Program-made: the position numbers and the translations under genes
DNA from: Obelidium mucronatum
Taxonomy: Eukaryota; Chytridiomycota; Chytridiomycetes; Chytridiales; Chytriomycetaceae
Direction of reading: 5' to 3'
Length of the DNA stretch: 64,000 nucleotides
NCBI GenBank assembly: GCA_025765595.1
Contig: JAIVFH010000006.1
Span: forward strand, 124,001-188,000
The notes under the pieces: generated by a model
Database searches by the model: none
Told to the model about the DNA's origin: nothing
Seen by the model: only the letters and a program-made list of their open reading frames with translations
In this document: positions 32,938-44,407 of the stretch, one piece after another
How positions within the stretch are numbered: position 1 is the stretch's first letter
Layout of the letters: every line of letters begins with the position of its first letter

Positions 32938-35900
32938 ATGTTCGGATCGTTTGGAGGGGGCTTCAACCAACCCCAGCAATCGCAGCAGCCTCAGCAACAG
33001 GGCCTGTTTGGTGCCCCGAGCACGGGCTTCGGTAAGCAGAGCAGCGTGGCGGGGAGAACGCGGTCGGTGAATTGACAAAGACTGTCTGTCAGGAGCAACG
33101 CCTGGATTCGGCGCGCAGCCCCAGCAGCAGACGACGGCGTTCGGGGCGCAGCCGCAGCCGCAGGCCAATTCGTTCGGTGCGTATCGCTATCGTAATTTTT
33201 AGAGAGAAGCGTGCTGTCTGACTTTGTCTTTCGTTTGCGGGCAGGGTTTGGCGTCAACACGTCGTTCGGCGCAGCGCCGCGGCCCGCGTTCGGCGGCGCG
33301 CAGAGCGCCACGACGGCGGCGCCGAGCATGTTCGGCGCGCAGCCGCAGCAGAACTCGTTTGGCTTTGGCGGTTTGTGTTTTCTTTTGCTCGACTGCGCCT
33401 CGACTGCGAGCGCGTGTTTGGCCGTTCTCGTTCGCTGAGTCCTTTGTTCCGCAGCCCAGCCGCAGCAGCCCGCCGCCGGGGGCCTCTTTGGCGCCGCACA
33501 GCCGGCCGCCGGCGGCTTCGGCACGCCGGCCACAACGTCCTTCGGCTTCGGCGCCGCGTCAACCGCAACAACACCCTCGTTTGGCGCGCCCGGCCAAACA
33601 ACGCCCACCAACAACTTTGGAACGGGAAATCCGCAGTTTGTTGTTACGCAGGAGCGCGAAACCAGCGGCGGTAACAGTCTGAGCAGCGGTACTGTCAGCA
33701 ACTTTATGAGCATCTCTGCGATGCCAAACTACAAAAACTGGAACTTTGAAGTGCGGTTTTGTCTATGTCCAAACGATGCGAATATCTCCTCACATTTGTC
33801 TCCCTAGGAATTACGTGTTCAGGATTATAGTATGGGGAAGAAGTTCAGTACTAGTGGTCCTGGAATGGCCGGAGCGTCGGCTGGGGCGTTTGGAACTCAA
33901 CCAGCGACGGGTTTCGGTGGAGGTGCCTTTGGGGCAGCTGCAGCTCCAACTGGGGGCCTATTCGGACAATCACAGCCTACTCAACAATCTACCGGATTTG
34001 GATTTGGCGCTGCTGCTCAGCCTGCTACTGGTATGTCCGTCTCAACATTGAGCTTTTTGTAATTTTTTTCAATGTGCAGGTGGTGGGCTGTTCGGTGCTG
34101 CAAACACAACAACACCCTCATTGTTTGGTGGTACAAGTTCTACTCCAGCATTTGGCGCGGCTGCTGCGACTCCTGCATTCGGCCAAGCAGCAGCTCCTAC
34201 TACTGGATTTTCTTTCGGAGCTGCGGCGAATAACGCTCCAAAAACTGGTTTTGGCGCTTTTGGTACGATAAACTTGTGATTCTATTCAATATTGAGCCTT
34301 ATTTTTTTGTCTTTAGGTGCTGCTACCACTACTCCGTCTGCATTCGGTCAGGCAACCAACACTGGCTTTGGTGCTGCCCCAACAGGGAATGCTTTTGGTC
34401 AACAATCAGGAGGGGCTTTTGGAAGTACCGCAACTGGTGGAGGCCTTTTTGGCGCTAAACCAGCAACAACGTCGCCGTTTGGCGCAGCAACAACCGGTGG
34501 TGGATTTGGAAGTGCTCTCGGCGCAAACAATACTGGTGGTGCCTTTGGTGCAGCACCTGCCGCTGCCACTACTGGGGCCTTCGGTGTTCGCCCAACAACA
34601 AGTTCGTTTATTTTTCTTTTCTTGCTTGTGGTCGATTCCTAACAAGCAATCCAGCTTCGCCTTTCGGTGCTGCAGCCCCAGCTGGTGGGTCACTCTTTGG
34701 TGCCGCATCTGCACCACAAACAAATCCATTTGGAATGGGCACAGCGACTCCGGCCACAGGAGGCTTGTTCGGGGCTGCTCCAGCTGCTACAACAGGCTTT
34801 GGAACTGGGTTAGGAGGTGGGTTTGGTGCAACTAAACCTGCTGCCACGGGTCGGTATCTCTCTTATTTTTAGAAGTATTTAACTCTTTATCCATAGGTGG
34901 ATTATTTGGAAATACACAGCCAGCTAATTCGGGCTTTGGTTCTTTTGGTGCCGCAACTACAGCCCCAGCAGCTACTGGAGGTGGTTTGTTTGGTGGTGGA
35001 ACCGGAGGATTTGGAGCCACTACTCCTGCTCCTGCCACAGGCGGTTTTGGAAGCAGTCTTGGTGGTGGTTTTGGTGCTTCTCTTGGCGGCTTCGGCGCCA
35101 CGACTACGCCAGCAACTGGAGGGCTTTTTGGTGGTGCTAATTCATTTGGGCAGACCAATACATCAACACCCCAGCCTACTCTTCATGCTGGAATCGACAA
35201 GAATCCATATGGAAATAATCCGCTTTTCAATGGATCTACCAAACCTGCTTCTGGATCAGTTGCCACACCGGCGCTGTTTGCACCTCCTGAAACTGCCGAG
35301 AAAAAGCAAGCCCTGCTTCCCCATTACAAGATGACTCCAAAAAGCGCGAGCAAAATCAAATTACGCGGATTTACGCCGGCCAAACCACCTAGTGATTTCT
35401 TTTCAGGTGTTTCTGGTGGAAGTGCCGTTGTTGGAGGCAATGGATCTTCACCTGCTGGCCTTCCGAAGTCTGTACTTGGAATGTTGAAGGATGATGGTGG
35501 GGATGCTCTTTCGGGCACTAACTATCCTGGTGCTTTCAAACCACGGGTCAAGAAGCTAGTGATTACTGACGAACCTGAGGCTGCATCGAATGGAGTAACA
35601 TCAAGTGGGAATACTCCAGCTAGAAATGGTGCCGCATCTCTGTCTGGAAATCGCACCGTTCGCTTTTTGGACGAAAGTGAAGCCAGCAATATTCCAGTTA
35701 TTGACGTCACACTGAGTACAAAGAAAGCGGCTAATGCCGCTCTTGGAAGCAAATTTTCTTCGCCTGCTGCTACGCCAGCTCAGCCTGCGTCAAATCGATC
35801 TTCCTCCCCAAAGCGAAGTCCCGCGCATGCTGCAGCCCCAATTTATGAAACCGAGCCTTCAACTGAAGAGCTTATGATGCTATCTGACGTTGAATTGACT

Positions 35901-38900
35901 CGTGTCGAAGGATACACCGTAATCCTTCCAACCGTGGGAAAAGTGCGATTCTTGGAGCCTGTGAATCTCATTCAAGCTAGTCCATCCAAAACCCGTGCTG
36001 GAATAGTTAATATTCCTGGCACTATCGTTATTTTAAAACACAAAGTCATTGAAGTATACCCTGACGATACTGAAAAAGACCCCGAGGGAATGGGGGTTAA
36101 CGTGCCCGCAGAAGTTTCTTTGGAGCGATGTTGGGTTGTTGACAAGTCTACTGGCCGGATTATTGATGATGACACTGATCCACGGTTCGATCGCCATTTC
36201 AAGCGCCTTGAGTCAATCGAAGGAACTAAAATGATTGGGTTTAATAAGTCAACTGGAACATGGAGATTCCGAGTTGATCATTTTAGTAAGTACGGATTGG
36301 AGGATGACGATGACGATGCTGTTGTTGCCTCCGTGCCAAGCCAGCAATCTTCAGAAGTGTTTGTGATTGAAGATGATGAAGAGGAGGAGGAGGAAACAGA
36401 AGAAGATGACGAGTCAATGTCTTTTGGAAATGATTCGTTTGCCTTTGTCAAGTCCCGAAAAGTCAATGGTGCTGGTGGTAAAGTCGGTGATTTGCGGAAG
36501 GTGGCCTTTATGAACCGAATGCAACAACAGAAGCAACAATTGCAGTCTCAAGGGGAAAAAAGGGATTTTTTAGAGGAAGCATTCGAGTCTGATGAGGATG
36601 GCGGAGATGATGGTGGTGAATCGGATGAAAATGGTTACGAAGTTGAAGAGGATGAGGATGCTCAAGCAGGAAACGAACTTGATCTGGACGAGGAGGATTT
36701 TCTCTCGGGGGAGGAGGACATTGTTGATGAATATGATGGCGAAGAGGTGATTACCGCCTCTAACGCTCAAGGACCATATTCTGAGGAGGAAGCAGCTGGA
36801 GTCAACTCGGTTGAACAAAATGACAGTGAAATGGAACTTTCACCTGAATTTGTTCGATCTTCTGTTGCTCCAGCCAGTGCTCGACGTATCAGTCAGATTC
36901 GAGCAGGCTTGTTCCTCAACAATTCCAATAACCACTCCCGATCTACTTTTGGCGGCCCATCCTTTGGGGCCTCCACCACTTCTGCCGTTACAAATCTATA
37001 TTCGTCAGCCCCGAACCATAAACGCGGGCTTGATTCAATGATGGATGTTGATTCTGGATCGACGTCTGCTTTTGCTACCACTGGAAAACTTCCATCTCTG
37101 AACGTTGAGCAAGAATTTCAAAGTCCAGTCAAAGTTAAAAGGACTGCTGATACCCCTGCGAAAGTTATCCCACCTCCTCGCGTGATTGACTCAAGTAAAA
37201 CCACTGATGAGCATATCGTCCCAGTAAAAGCTGCGCTGGTTTCCATGAAAGATGTCACAATCGCTAGTCTAAAAGGAGACAAGGATTCACTGATTCCTAT
37301 CCCCCCGTTGGCTGATAGTGTGGCCTACAAGCGCGAGAGCTATTGTCTTGACGCTGGACTATCTATGGGTCGTAGTTTTCGTGTTGGATGGGCTCCCGGG
37401 GGGAAATACGTTGTTTCAGGGAGGTGAGTTACGTCCCAAGTTGTTAATTTTCAATTGGGAGCAGTGGTGTTTTGAGTGGTGGTTTTTTTTGGATTGATTT
37501 TTTAGGGCAAAGAAATAAACTCACCGTTTTTCCAACTTTCTTTAAAGGTCATCTGCGATCAAGATTTGCTCATTGCCTACTTTCGTGTGGGAGGTTGGTG
37601 TTTTTTGTTTTTTGGTTTTTGGGTTGAATATGTCATTAAACTCTGATTCATTCAGTCTGAAGCTGATAGCCGTTTGAGGGATTCCCTATGTGAAGCTGAA
37701 CGGTATCGGCACGTGAAGTCACTTGAATCCATTCTCGAAGGGACTACTCTGACTGTCACCAGGAGCTCTGCAGTAGCCGGCCATCGGACGATTGTTGAAG
37801 ATTCTTACCAGCCTGCGAAAAGTTTGCTTCAAACATCTGCAGTTGTGGCCCCAGAGTGTCCTATTGCCTTGATTGATGGCCAGTTCAACTTCTCTTCCCT
37901 CACAGCGGCTGCCACCCAAGCAAACCAAGACATTCCAAAAACTTTGTGGACACCGACGGCATCTGCCTCTGTCAATGATCCACGCCGTCCATTCACGCAC
38001 ATTGAGTTATCAGTATGGAACATTGCTTCGGCATTATTCGATCCCATTTCATTACCTTCCGAAGACGTTGGTAGACTGTCAGAGAACGGCAAGGCATCAG
38101 ACAAGGCCATTTCCGCCATCAAGGAAGGTCTTCAAAAGGACCGTGTTTCGGCGTGGTTAAAAAGTACGACCGCCACGACTCAAACCTCTGCAACCGCTGT
38201 TGGCGCGGACCATATTTATTCTCAACTTGTCACAAGACGTGTAGCTGCAGCTGTTCAAACCGCCATAAAGAACCGCGATTTTCGCCTTGCAACCGTGTTA
38301 TCGCAAATCAGCGGTGTTGGCGCGAATACTGGTGTTTCAGATGCAGCGAATTCCTCCTCGGGACACGGGTTGGTCTGTCGTGGCTCCATCATGGCAAGTG
38401 TGCGAGATGATATTTCCAAGCAGGTGGATATTTGGACCAAGGAGCAATCCACCATTCCACCAGCGTACATGAAGATTTGGAAACTATTGTCTGGGAACGT
38501 GGGGTCTTGGGATGCATCTGTTGTTGAAGGAGCTGCGGATTGGAAGCAGACTTTTGGATTGTTTTTGTGGTATGCTGAAGGTGGGGCGTTGAGCTTGGCA
38601 GATGCTGTTAAAGAGTATGATATGGCGTGGGGTATTAACTCCAAATTGGGTGGAAAGAGTCCGGTTCCATGGTATGTGGAGAGAAAAAGGGGTAGCAGCA
38701 GCAGTAGTAGTAGTGGGTCGGTTGTGTCATCAGTGAATTGGGTGAAGGATGTGTCGTATAATCTATTGAAGTTGAAGACGGACGATGGCTACTCTCTGGA
38801 ATCGACGCTTGTTCCATCCGCTGTTGGTCCAAATTTATTGGATCATCGAGTGAGTTGGTTGTTGTGGGTTGTTTTATGTCGGGCCAAAAAGTTTCGCGAG

Positions 38901-39559
38901 TTTGCAAAGTATGGCGAAATTACTGATATTTACGGATCTACTGCTGCAGCTTCCTCCTCCTCCTCCTCGTCTTCGAGTAGCATGGATTATGAAGACACTG
39001 CTGGTCAACCTGAAGTTGCTGCACGTATTATTGTATCAAAGACAGCTGACGTTTGCACCGCGTCCTTGTGTTCAACTTTGGAGTCTCTGGGTTTATGGAA
39101 GTGGGCCATCTTTGTTGGCATGTTTCTTTCTACCCAGAATGGACGTGAACAAATGGTGAAGGAAGTGTTGGCGCGATGGTTCCCTGTGAATGATGTTAGC
39201 TCAAGTGTAATTACAAAGTGGAATGGAGCTTTTGCAAGTCGTTCCGAAGTTTGGTCGTTTATTGTTGGGCGATTGAAGGTTCCTGCTGTTTGGGTGCATG
39301 AAGCTAAGGTTTGAAGACGGATTTTTTTTTTCCTCATTTTTTTTTTTTTTTTGTATTTTAATTGTTGTATGTGGTATCAGGCTCTTCGTGCTAGATATAA
39401 TGGAGATATTGTTCAAGAATGTGTTAGCTTGATTGATGCTCAAAAGTTTAATGCTGCCCATCAGTTGATTGTTGCCGTTATCTGCCCTATGGCGTTATTG
39501 AATGGTATAAACTCAATATTTTTTTTTCGCGATTAATCCAATTATGATCATTTTTTTTC

Positions 39560-39590
<31 letters not shown>

Positions 39591-40123
39591 ACCAGAGTCA
39601 TTCCTTCAAATCAAAAACTTGCTCTCTGAGCTTCCAACCTCTCGTTCACAAATTGAAAACTGGAGCATGGGGGGAGGATTTGTGTTGGATGCAATCACAG
39701 TGTTGAATGTCACGAGACAGAGTATTGCAACCAACGACATTGCAGCCATGCGCAACGTTATTCCAGAATGCAACAAAGTGTTGAACTCGCTTGTTTCTGC
39801 GAAAGCGAAAAGAGAGTGGATTACCAGGTCTCTCAGCAGCCGTATGAGTGTTGAAGCAGTGAATTTGATCAAGAAGGAATGGTCCGTGTGTTACTCTCAT
39901 GTTGCCGGAAACTTGGTTGGTGCGTTGAGACAGATTGAGGAGATGTTGCAGGTTGGGAAACAGGTGAGAAAAAATTTTTAAGTCTCCACAAATATGCTTA
40001 GCTTATTCGGATTGACATGTATAGATTGACGGAGGGCTTTTGAAGGATTTACCTCTCAGTGAAGATGTACGCGCAAAGTATGTTGGTTCTGTGGTGCAAA
40101 GATCATGGTTTGGATTCAAGTGA
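32938..40123 (+). CDS. NUP98: Nuclear pore NUP98-NUP96 precursor (autoproteolytic)
   Basis: Fourteen exons: 32938-33031, 33093-33176, 33245-33370, 33455-33750, 33808-34030, 34080-34262, 34317-34601, 34655-34849, 34897-37423, 37548-37593, 37656-39308, 39381-39504, 39596-39963 and 40025-40123; all phases agree, giving about 2,100 residues. Residues 1-650 are FG/GLFG repeats (phase-separating barrier). A GLEBS-like Rae1/Gle2-binding motif sits near 150-207 (MSISAMPNYKNWNFEELR). The autoproteolytic domain spans about 815-957 and ends WRFRVDHFSKYGL, with cleavage expected between Phe and Ser. The downstream NUP96/Nup145C part has an acidic linker and the helical Y-complex domain. One gene therefore supplies a mobile FG nucleoporin and a scaffold nucleoporin, as in fission yeast Nup189. 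Most FG-region introns interrupt Gly codons in phase 1. Confidence 0.94.
39561..39590 (+). repeat. Homopolymer of 30 C residues in a NUP98 intron
   Basis: Thirty uninterrupted C bases, preceded by T8CT, sit directly before the acceptor ACCAG of intron 12 and act as its pyrimidine tract. Length may be uncertain because of sequencing of homopolymers. Confidence 0.9.
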
Positions 40124-40458
40124 AGAATCTGTTTTGGTTTTTTTTTGGCGAGAACAAACCAATACAAAGATGAAAAAAAAAAAAAAAAAAAGAAACAAAA
40201 CAAAAACCCCCCAAAAAAAGAGCTTCTGTCAACGATTTGTTAATTCACACCTGTTGTTGCAATAAATCCAAAACATGTGAGGTTGAAACAAGAGTCAAGG
40301 CGTAATCCATTGTCCCAAATGAAACTTGCATTTACGTTGTGCCATCGATCTATCAATTGAATTTAAGATACGAAACTTCGCGTTTTCTAGATGGTTTAAA
40401 GTTAATGATGTAAGGCACGAATAAGTCCATTTCCCAATCTTCCTCTTTCTTTGCAAAA
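40124..40458. promoter_or_regulatory. NUP98 3' region and RPS25 promoter
   Basis: 335 bases between the NUP98 stop and the RPS25 ATG. The first part holds an A-rich tract (about 40171-40210) likely in the NUP98 3' UTR. The last 80 bases belong to the module shared with RPS4 copy 2. Confidence 0.5.
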
Positions 40459-40570
40459 ATGGTAACCCAGCACACATGTCCCCTATGAACCATCACCACC
40501 TCCCGCAGCCATCGCACAGCAACAGCAACGTCAGATCTAGAAACAGAGGACTTTCGAAATAGTGTTGGAT
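40378..40570 (+). promoter_or_regulatory. Promoter-ATG-intron module shared with RPS4 copy 2 (copy at RPS25)
   Basis: Plus-strand counterpart of 31340-31530. It runs from about 80 bases upstream of the ATG through the 3-nt exon into the first 110 bases of intron 1. Beyond this window the two introns diverge. Confidence 0.85.
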
Positions 40571-41249
40571 GGTGCGGAATGCTGCTGTTAGCAACGGATT
40601 ATGTGAACTGTCTAGGAGTGGACATGCACACTTGGAGAACTGGACGATCTGGCTGCGATCGAAACACAATCAACATTGGTGGTCAAAAATGAAGTCTATC
40701 GGGCTTTCGAAGAATAGCGATGCTGGAGGTAGTGATTGCATGTGGGAAGTCCGTTCGACTCAAACAACCTCAACATTGCCTTGCATTGAGTTTGGATATC
40801 GAATTCTAACTTCCATGGTGTCTCTCTCTTCTTTTTAGCCCCCAAAGCAGGATAAAGCTTCCAAGATCGCCAAGGCGATGGCCGGTGGAAAGGCCAAGAA
40901 GAAGAAGTGGTCCAAGGGACGCACTAAGGACAAGGCCAACAACGCCGTCATCTTTGACAAGTTGACCTTTGACAAGCTCTTCAAGGAAGTCCCAACTTAC
41001 AAGCTCATTACTCCATCAGTCCTTGTTGACCGTCTTAAGATCAACGGATCTTTGGCTCGTGTTGCTGTTCGTGACTTGGCTGCTAAGGGTTTGATTAAGC
41101 CAATTGCTGTCCACAAGAAGCAATTGATTTACACTCGTGCTACCAAGGAGGAGGAATCTGCTGCTCCAGCTGCTGCCGTCGAGAAGAAGGAGAAGAAGTC
41201 TAAGAAGGCTGCTGCTGCCGTTGAGGACGATGAAGATGCGGACGAGTAA
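40459..41249 (+). CDS. RPS25: 40S ribosomal protein S25 (eS25)
   Basis: Two exons: 40459-40461 (ATG only) and 40839-41249, separated by a 377-nt intron (GTAACC...TTTTTAG). The product is [21 protein letters not shown]..., 137 residues. Signatures: [58 protein letters not shown] and [16 protein letters not shown]. The C-terminus is an Ala/Lys/Glu tail. eS25 sits on the 40S head and is needed for IRES use and some stress translation. The ATG exon is supported by the matching module at RPS4 copy 2, where the same ATG|GTAACC occurs. Confidence 0.95.
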
Positions 41250-41420
41250 GCACAAAAAAAGCTCTCTGGCGAAACCACCTTTCTCTTGAATTTGGGAAAC
41301 TTTGAATAAACCTGGTTTTTTTTTGTAACTTAATTAATCTTATGTCACGTAAAAATCCGTTCCAACTGATGTGGAAATAAATTTGGGAAATAAATTTGAG
41401 ATAATTTGTGATCAATCCAA

Positions 41421-42543
41421 ATGGATGGACTGCTGGATGATCTGTCCACGTTCATGATCGACACGGATCGTGTGCACAGCCTGACAGAGCAGGTTGCGCA
41501 GATGACATACGGCGAGATGGAGGAGCGCGGCGTGTTGCGGCAGGGCGAAGTGCACATGTATACGTGAGTGTTTAGCGACTGTATCGACCCGCATGACTAA
41601 GCGCGGCCGCGCAGCCGCACGCCGGCGACGCGCTGGGTGCGCCGGCTGCTCGTGCTCTTCGACGCGCACCTTGCGGCGTTCAAGCCCGGGCCCGGGCGCG
41701 ACGCGCGACCCGCTGCGGTGCTGCCGCTGACTGCAGCCGCTGAGGCTGCGATTGTGGTAAAACTCAAGAGACTTACCCGTTGATACGATGTTCTTACTCG
41801 ATCCGCAGGAGACGGATGCGGCCTTGTCGATTCTGCACGTGGCGGCGTTCGCGCTGCCGTACGACTGCCGCCGGCTGCAGTCCGCCGAGGCGCGGCTGTG
41901 GGCGCTCGACACGTGGCGGCTGCGCGCGACCGCCGACGTGCTGCTCGACTGGCTGCTGGCCGTCGAGCACGTGATCCACGACTCGCTTGCCGAGGACTCT
42001 GCCGCTGCGCCCGCGCAAGCCGCGCAAGCCGACATCGCAGAAATCGCGAGTCCGCCGCAGCCTCCTGCCGCTCCATCCGTGGCTGCTGCTCCAACTGCCC
42101 CTGTCTCCACTGTCACTGTTTCCAATGAAACAGTCGCAAAAAAGCCCGCATCCTCCTCCTCAGTCGCCAAAGGAAAAACCCCGCTCAAACCCACTGGCAA
42201 TATTCCTGCAAGAAGAATGTCCGTACAAGTACCCCCACAATCGTCAAAGGCTCCTGTCCAATCATCGGCGTCAAAATCAAAAGGCCCGAGCGCTCCTACC
42301 CGTCGTGGAACAACTGTCGGTGTTCAAAGCGACAAGGGATTATTGCGCGCCACTTTATTGGGACAGCAAAAACAGTTGCAGCAACAAGAAGTACGCAGAA
42401 AGCGAAGCAACTCAATGATCGATTTGACCGCAGGATCGGAATTATCAGCCACGACAAGTGCGGCTGCAACAATACGGTCGCCTTCCAGATCTTCTATTGC
42501 CCCCTCTTCGCGTTTTCGCTCAGCTTCGGTTTTAGATAAATGA
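41421..42543 (+). CDS. PH-domain-like protein with Ser/Pro-rich tail
   Basis: Three exons: 41421-41563, 41615-41756 and 41809-42543, giving 339 residues. Residues about 36-150 read like a pleckstrin-homology fold: GVLRQGEVHMYT, WVRRLLVLFDAHLAAFKPG for the first strands, ALSILHVAAFALPYDC in the core, and a C-terminal amphipathic helix with the conserved Trp (ARLWALDTWRLRATADVLLDWLL). The tail is low complexity (Ala/Pro then Ser/Lys/Arg) and ends in RSPSRSSIAPSSRFRSASV, rich in basophilic phosphorylation sites. PH domains bind phosphoinositides or proteins at membranes; the exact family is not recognised. Bases 41600-42030 are extremely GC-rich. Stop codons of this gene and the FHA-HMG gene are 18 bases apart. 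Confidence 0.7.
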
Positions 42544-42561
42544 AGAAAGGCGGTTTTGTAT

Positions 42562-44258
42562 TTACAATAAAGTGGGAGAACCGCATTCACTCGCACTTTG
42601 ACGATTATTCACATTCTCTGCATCGTCCAGACTCGCAGCAATAACTCGCACGGGACGTATACGAACTAACGGAATTTCCTCACTGCCGCTTGACCCCTCG
42701 TCGCTAAGTGGCCTCTTTTTCTTGGGAAACGTCTTGATCACATTCAATACAGGACTGCTCGCTTCACCATCTTCTGATTCCGATTCCACTCCTTCATTGT
42801 TGCCGTTCTGTTCGTCAGCCAACTTATGGAAATGGTTTCGATCAACGTCTTTCAACAAATTGAATCTAGATCGTAATGTTGACGTTATCTCTGCTGAAGT
42901 AGCTGTTGGATTCTAGAGTAAAAAGTCAACACCCACAACAACCAACAAACAGCCACACACCTCTTTTTTGATTTTTGACCGTTCTAATTTCGAATAAACT
43001 CCATATGCAGTCACTCGACGTTTTGAGGGGCGGCTTGTAGTTGCAGTATCTTTTCCCTTCACTTTGGGCTGCGTTAATGTTGTTTTTGTGCTTGCCATTG
43101 GGTCTCCATTTGCTTCAATACGACTTTGAGCGCGTTCCAATCGGCGCTCCTCGACGAGTCTTTTCCTTTCCACGGCAGTTATAATAGGAATGGAAGTTAT
43201 ACTTCCAGACCGACTTCTTGTGAACCGAGGCGTCCCAGGTTTCGCCGGAGACGACCTGCTTTGATCCGAGAACGAAATCGTATCAGACGAGAGCGACAAG
43301 GATGTCTTGTTCCTTTTCGTCCGCGAAGATGGCTTGTTACTCTTGCCACCTTTTGACTCAGTCTTTACACCCCTAACAACCACATCTTCCTCGCCACTGA
43401 GGTCATCATCCATCATCAGATCCACAGCTTCATCTTCGAACCCATTTAGATCCTCCGATTCATCGCTAAAGTCGATCCGATGAACCCGCGTTTTAACTGC
43501 TCCATTACTGCCGCCCCCAGTCTTGGCGGCGGTATTGTCTTCATCTTCATCTTCATCATCCGTCCACCTTTTCTCTTTTTCTTCTTCCCGCTCGCGTCCC
43601 GTAACGTCATCCAAATCATTGTGGGAATCCAAACCCCCACCACCACCACCACCACCACCTGCTGTCCCCACACTCAACAAACTAACACTACTTCCACCTC
43701 TCTTCAAAAGACTCGCGTTCCCAAATTGACTACTCAACAAACTCGGCCCGCCGCCGGCAAGCGCAATTGTTCCCAATTCCTGTGTCGGTTGCTCTCGTGT
43801 ATTTGTTGCGGCCGGGGGCGCAAGCTCTACTATCGAAACTACGTATGCATGTTTCATTCCAACAAGGTATAGTATATCTCCATGGAATAGTTGGGTTGGT
43901 TCGTTTTTGGGGAGGTCTTTTGCTGTTGTTGTTGATGATGTTGTTGATGCAGGAACAAGGCGAGACAAGTTTTGTCCCAGTCGTGTGGCATGGATTTGAC
44001 CCGTTGCAGTATCAACGGTGACTGTAAGCTGTTTCCGCGAGAGACTATCATTTCAAATCGAGTCTCGAATTTAAAAACCAACATCTTTTTTTTTTTTTTT
44101 GTGGTTTCGGGGCGGGGCGGAGGACTCAACTGTGGATCTGTCAAGCCTTGAAATCCACGGCCAAGTATAGTCTCGCCATTGGCTAGAGCGGCGGGGAGGG
44201 CTGCTGATGTCCGAGAATCATCGTCGTCGGTTTTTGGAATTAGTCGAATTTCAAACAT
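42562..44258 (-). CDS. FHA + HMG-box protein (possible DNA-damage adaptor)
   Basis: Three exons on the minus strand: 44258-44131, 44044-42961 and 42912-42562, giving 520 residues. An N-terminal FHA domain (about 1-115) has ETILGRGFQGLTDPHLSRKQL with the Gly-Arg and Ser-Arg phosphopeptide residues, then ATRLGQNLSR and LFHGDILYLVGMKHAYVV, which resembles the FHA of PNKP/APTX/APLF that reads CK2-phosphorylated XRCC1/XRCC4. A long acidic/Ser-rich linker follows. The C-terminus has an HMG-box-like segment across the last intron: YGVYSKLERSKIKKE|NPTATSAEITSTL, then RFNLLKDVDRNHFHKLADE. No phosphatase, nuclease or HIT catalytic domain is present. A chromatin- or repair-linked adaptor is an inference. 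The junction at exon 1 uses donor GTTGAG and restores HLSRKQ exactly. Confidence 0.8.
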
Positions 44259-44407
44259 TATTGTTTTTATATTTTTATTTTCATTATTTTTACTGGTTAT
44301 TTTACTGTATTTCAAAAAAAAAAAACAGAAGAAAAGAAAAGAAAACGAAAGAAAAGAAGATTTAAAACGTATTCGAGAGAGAGGGGTTTTTTTTGGGGGG
44401 GTGGCTT

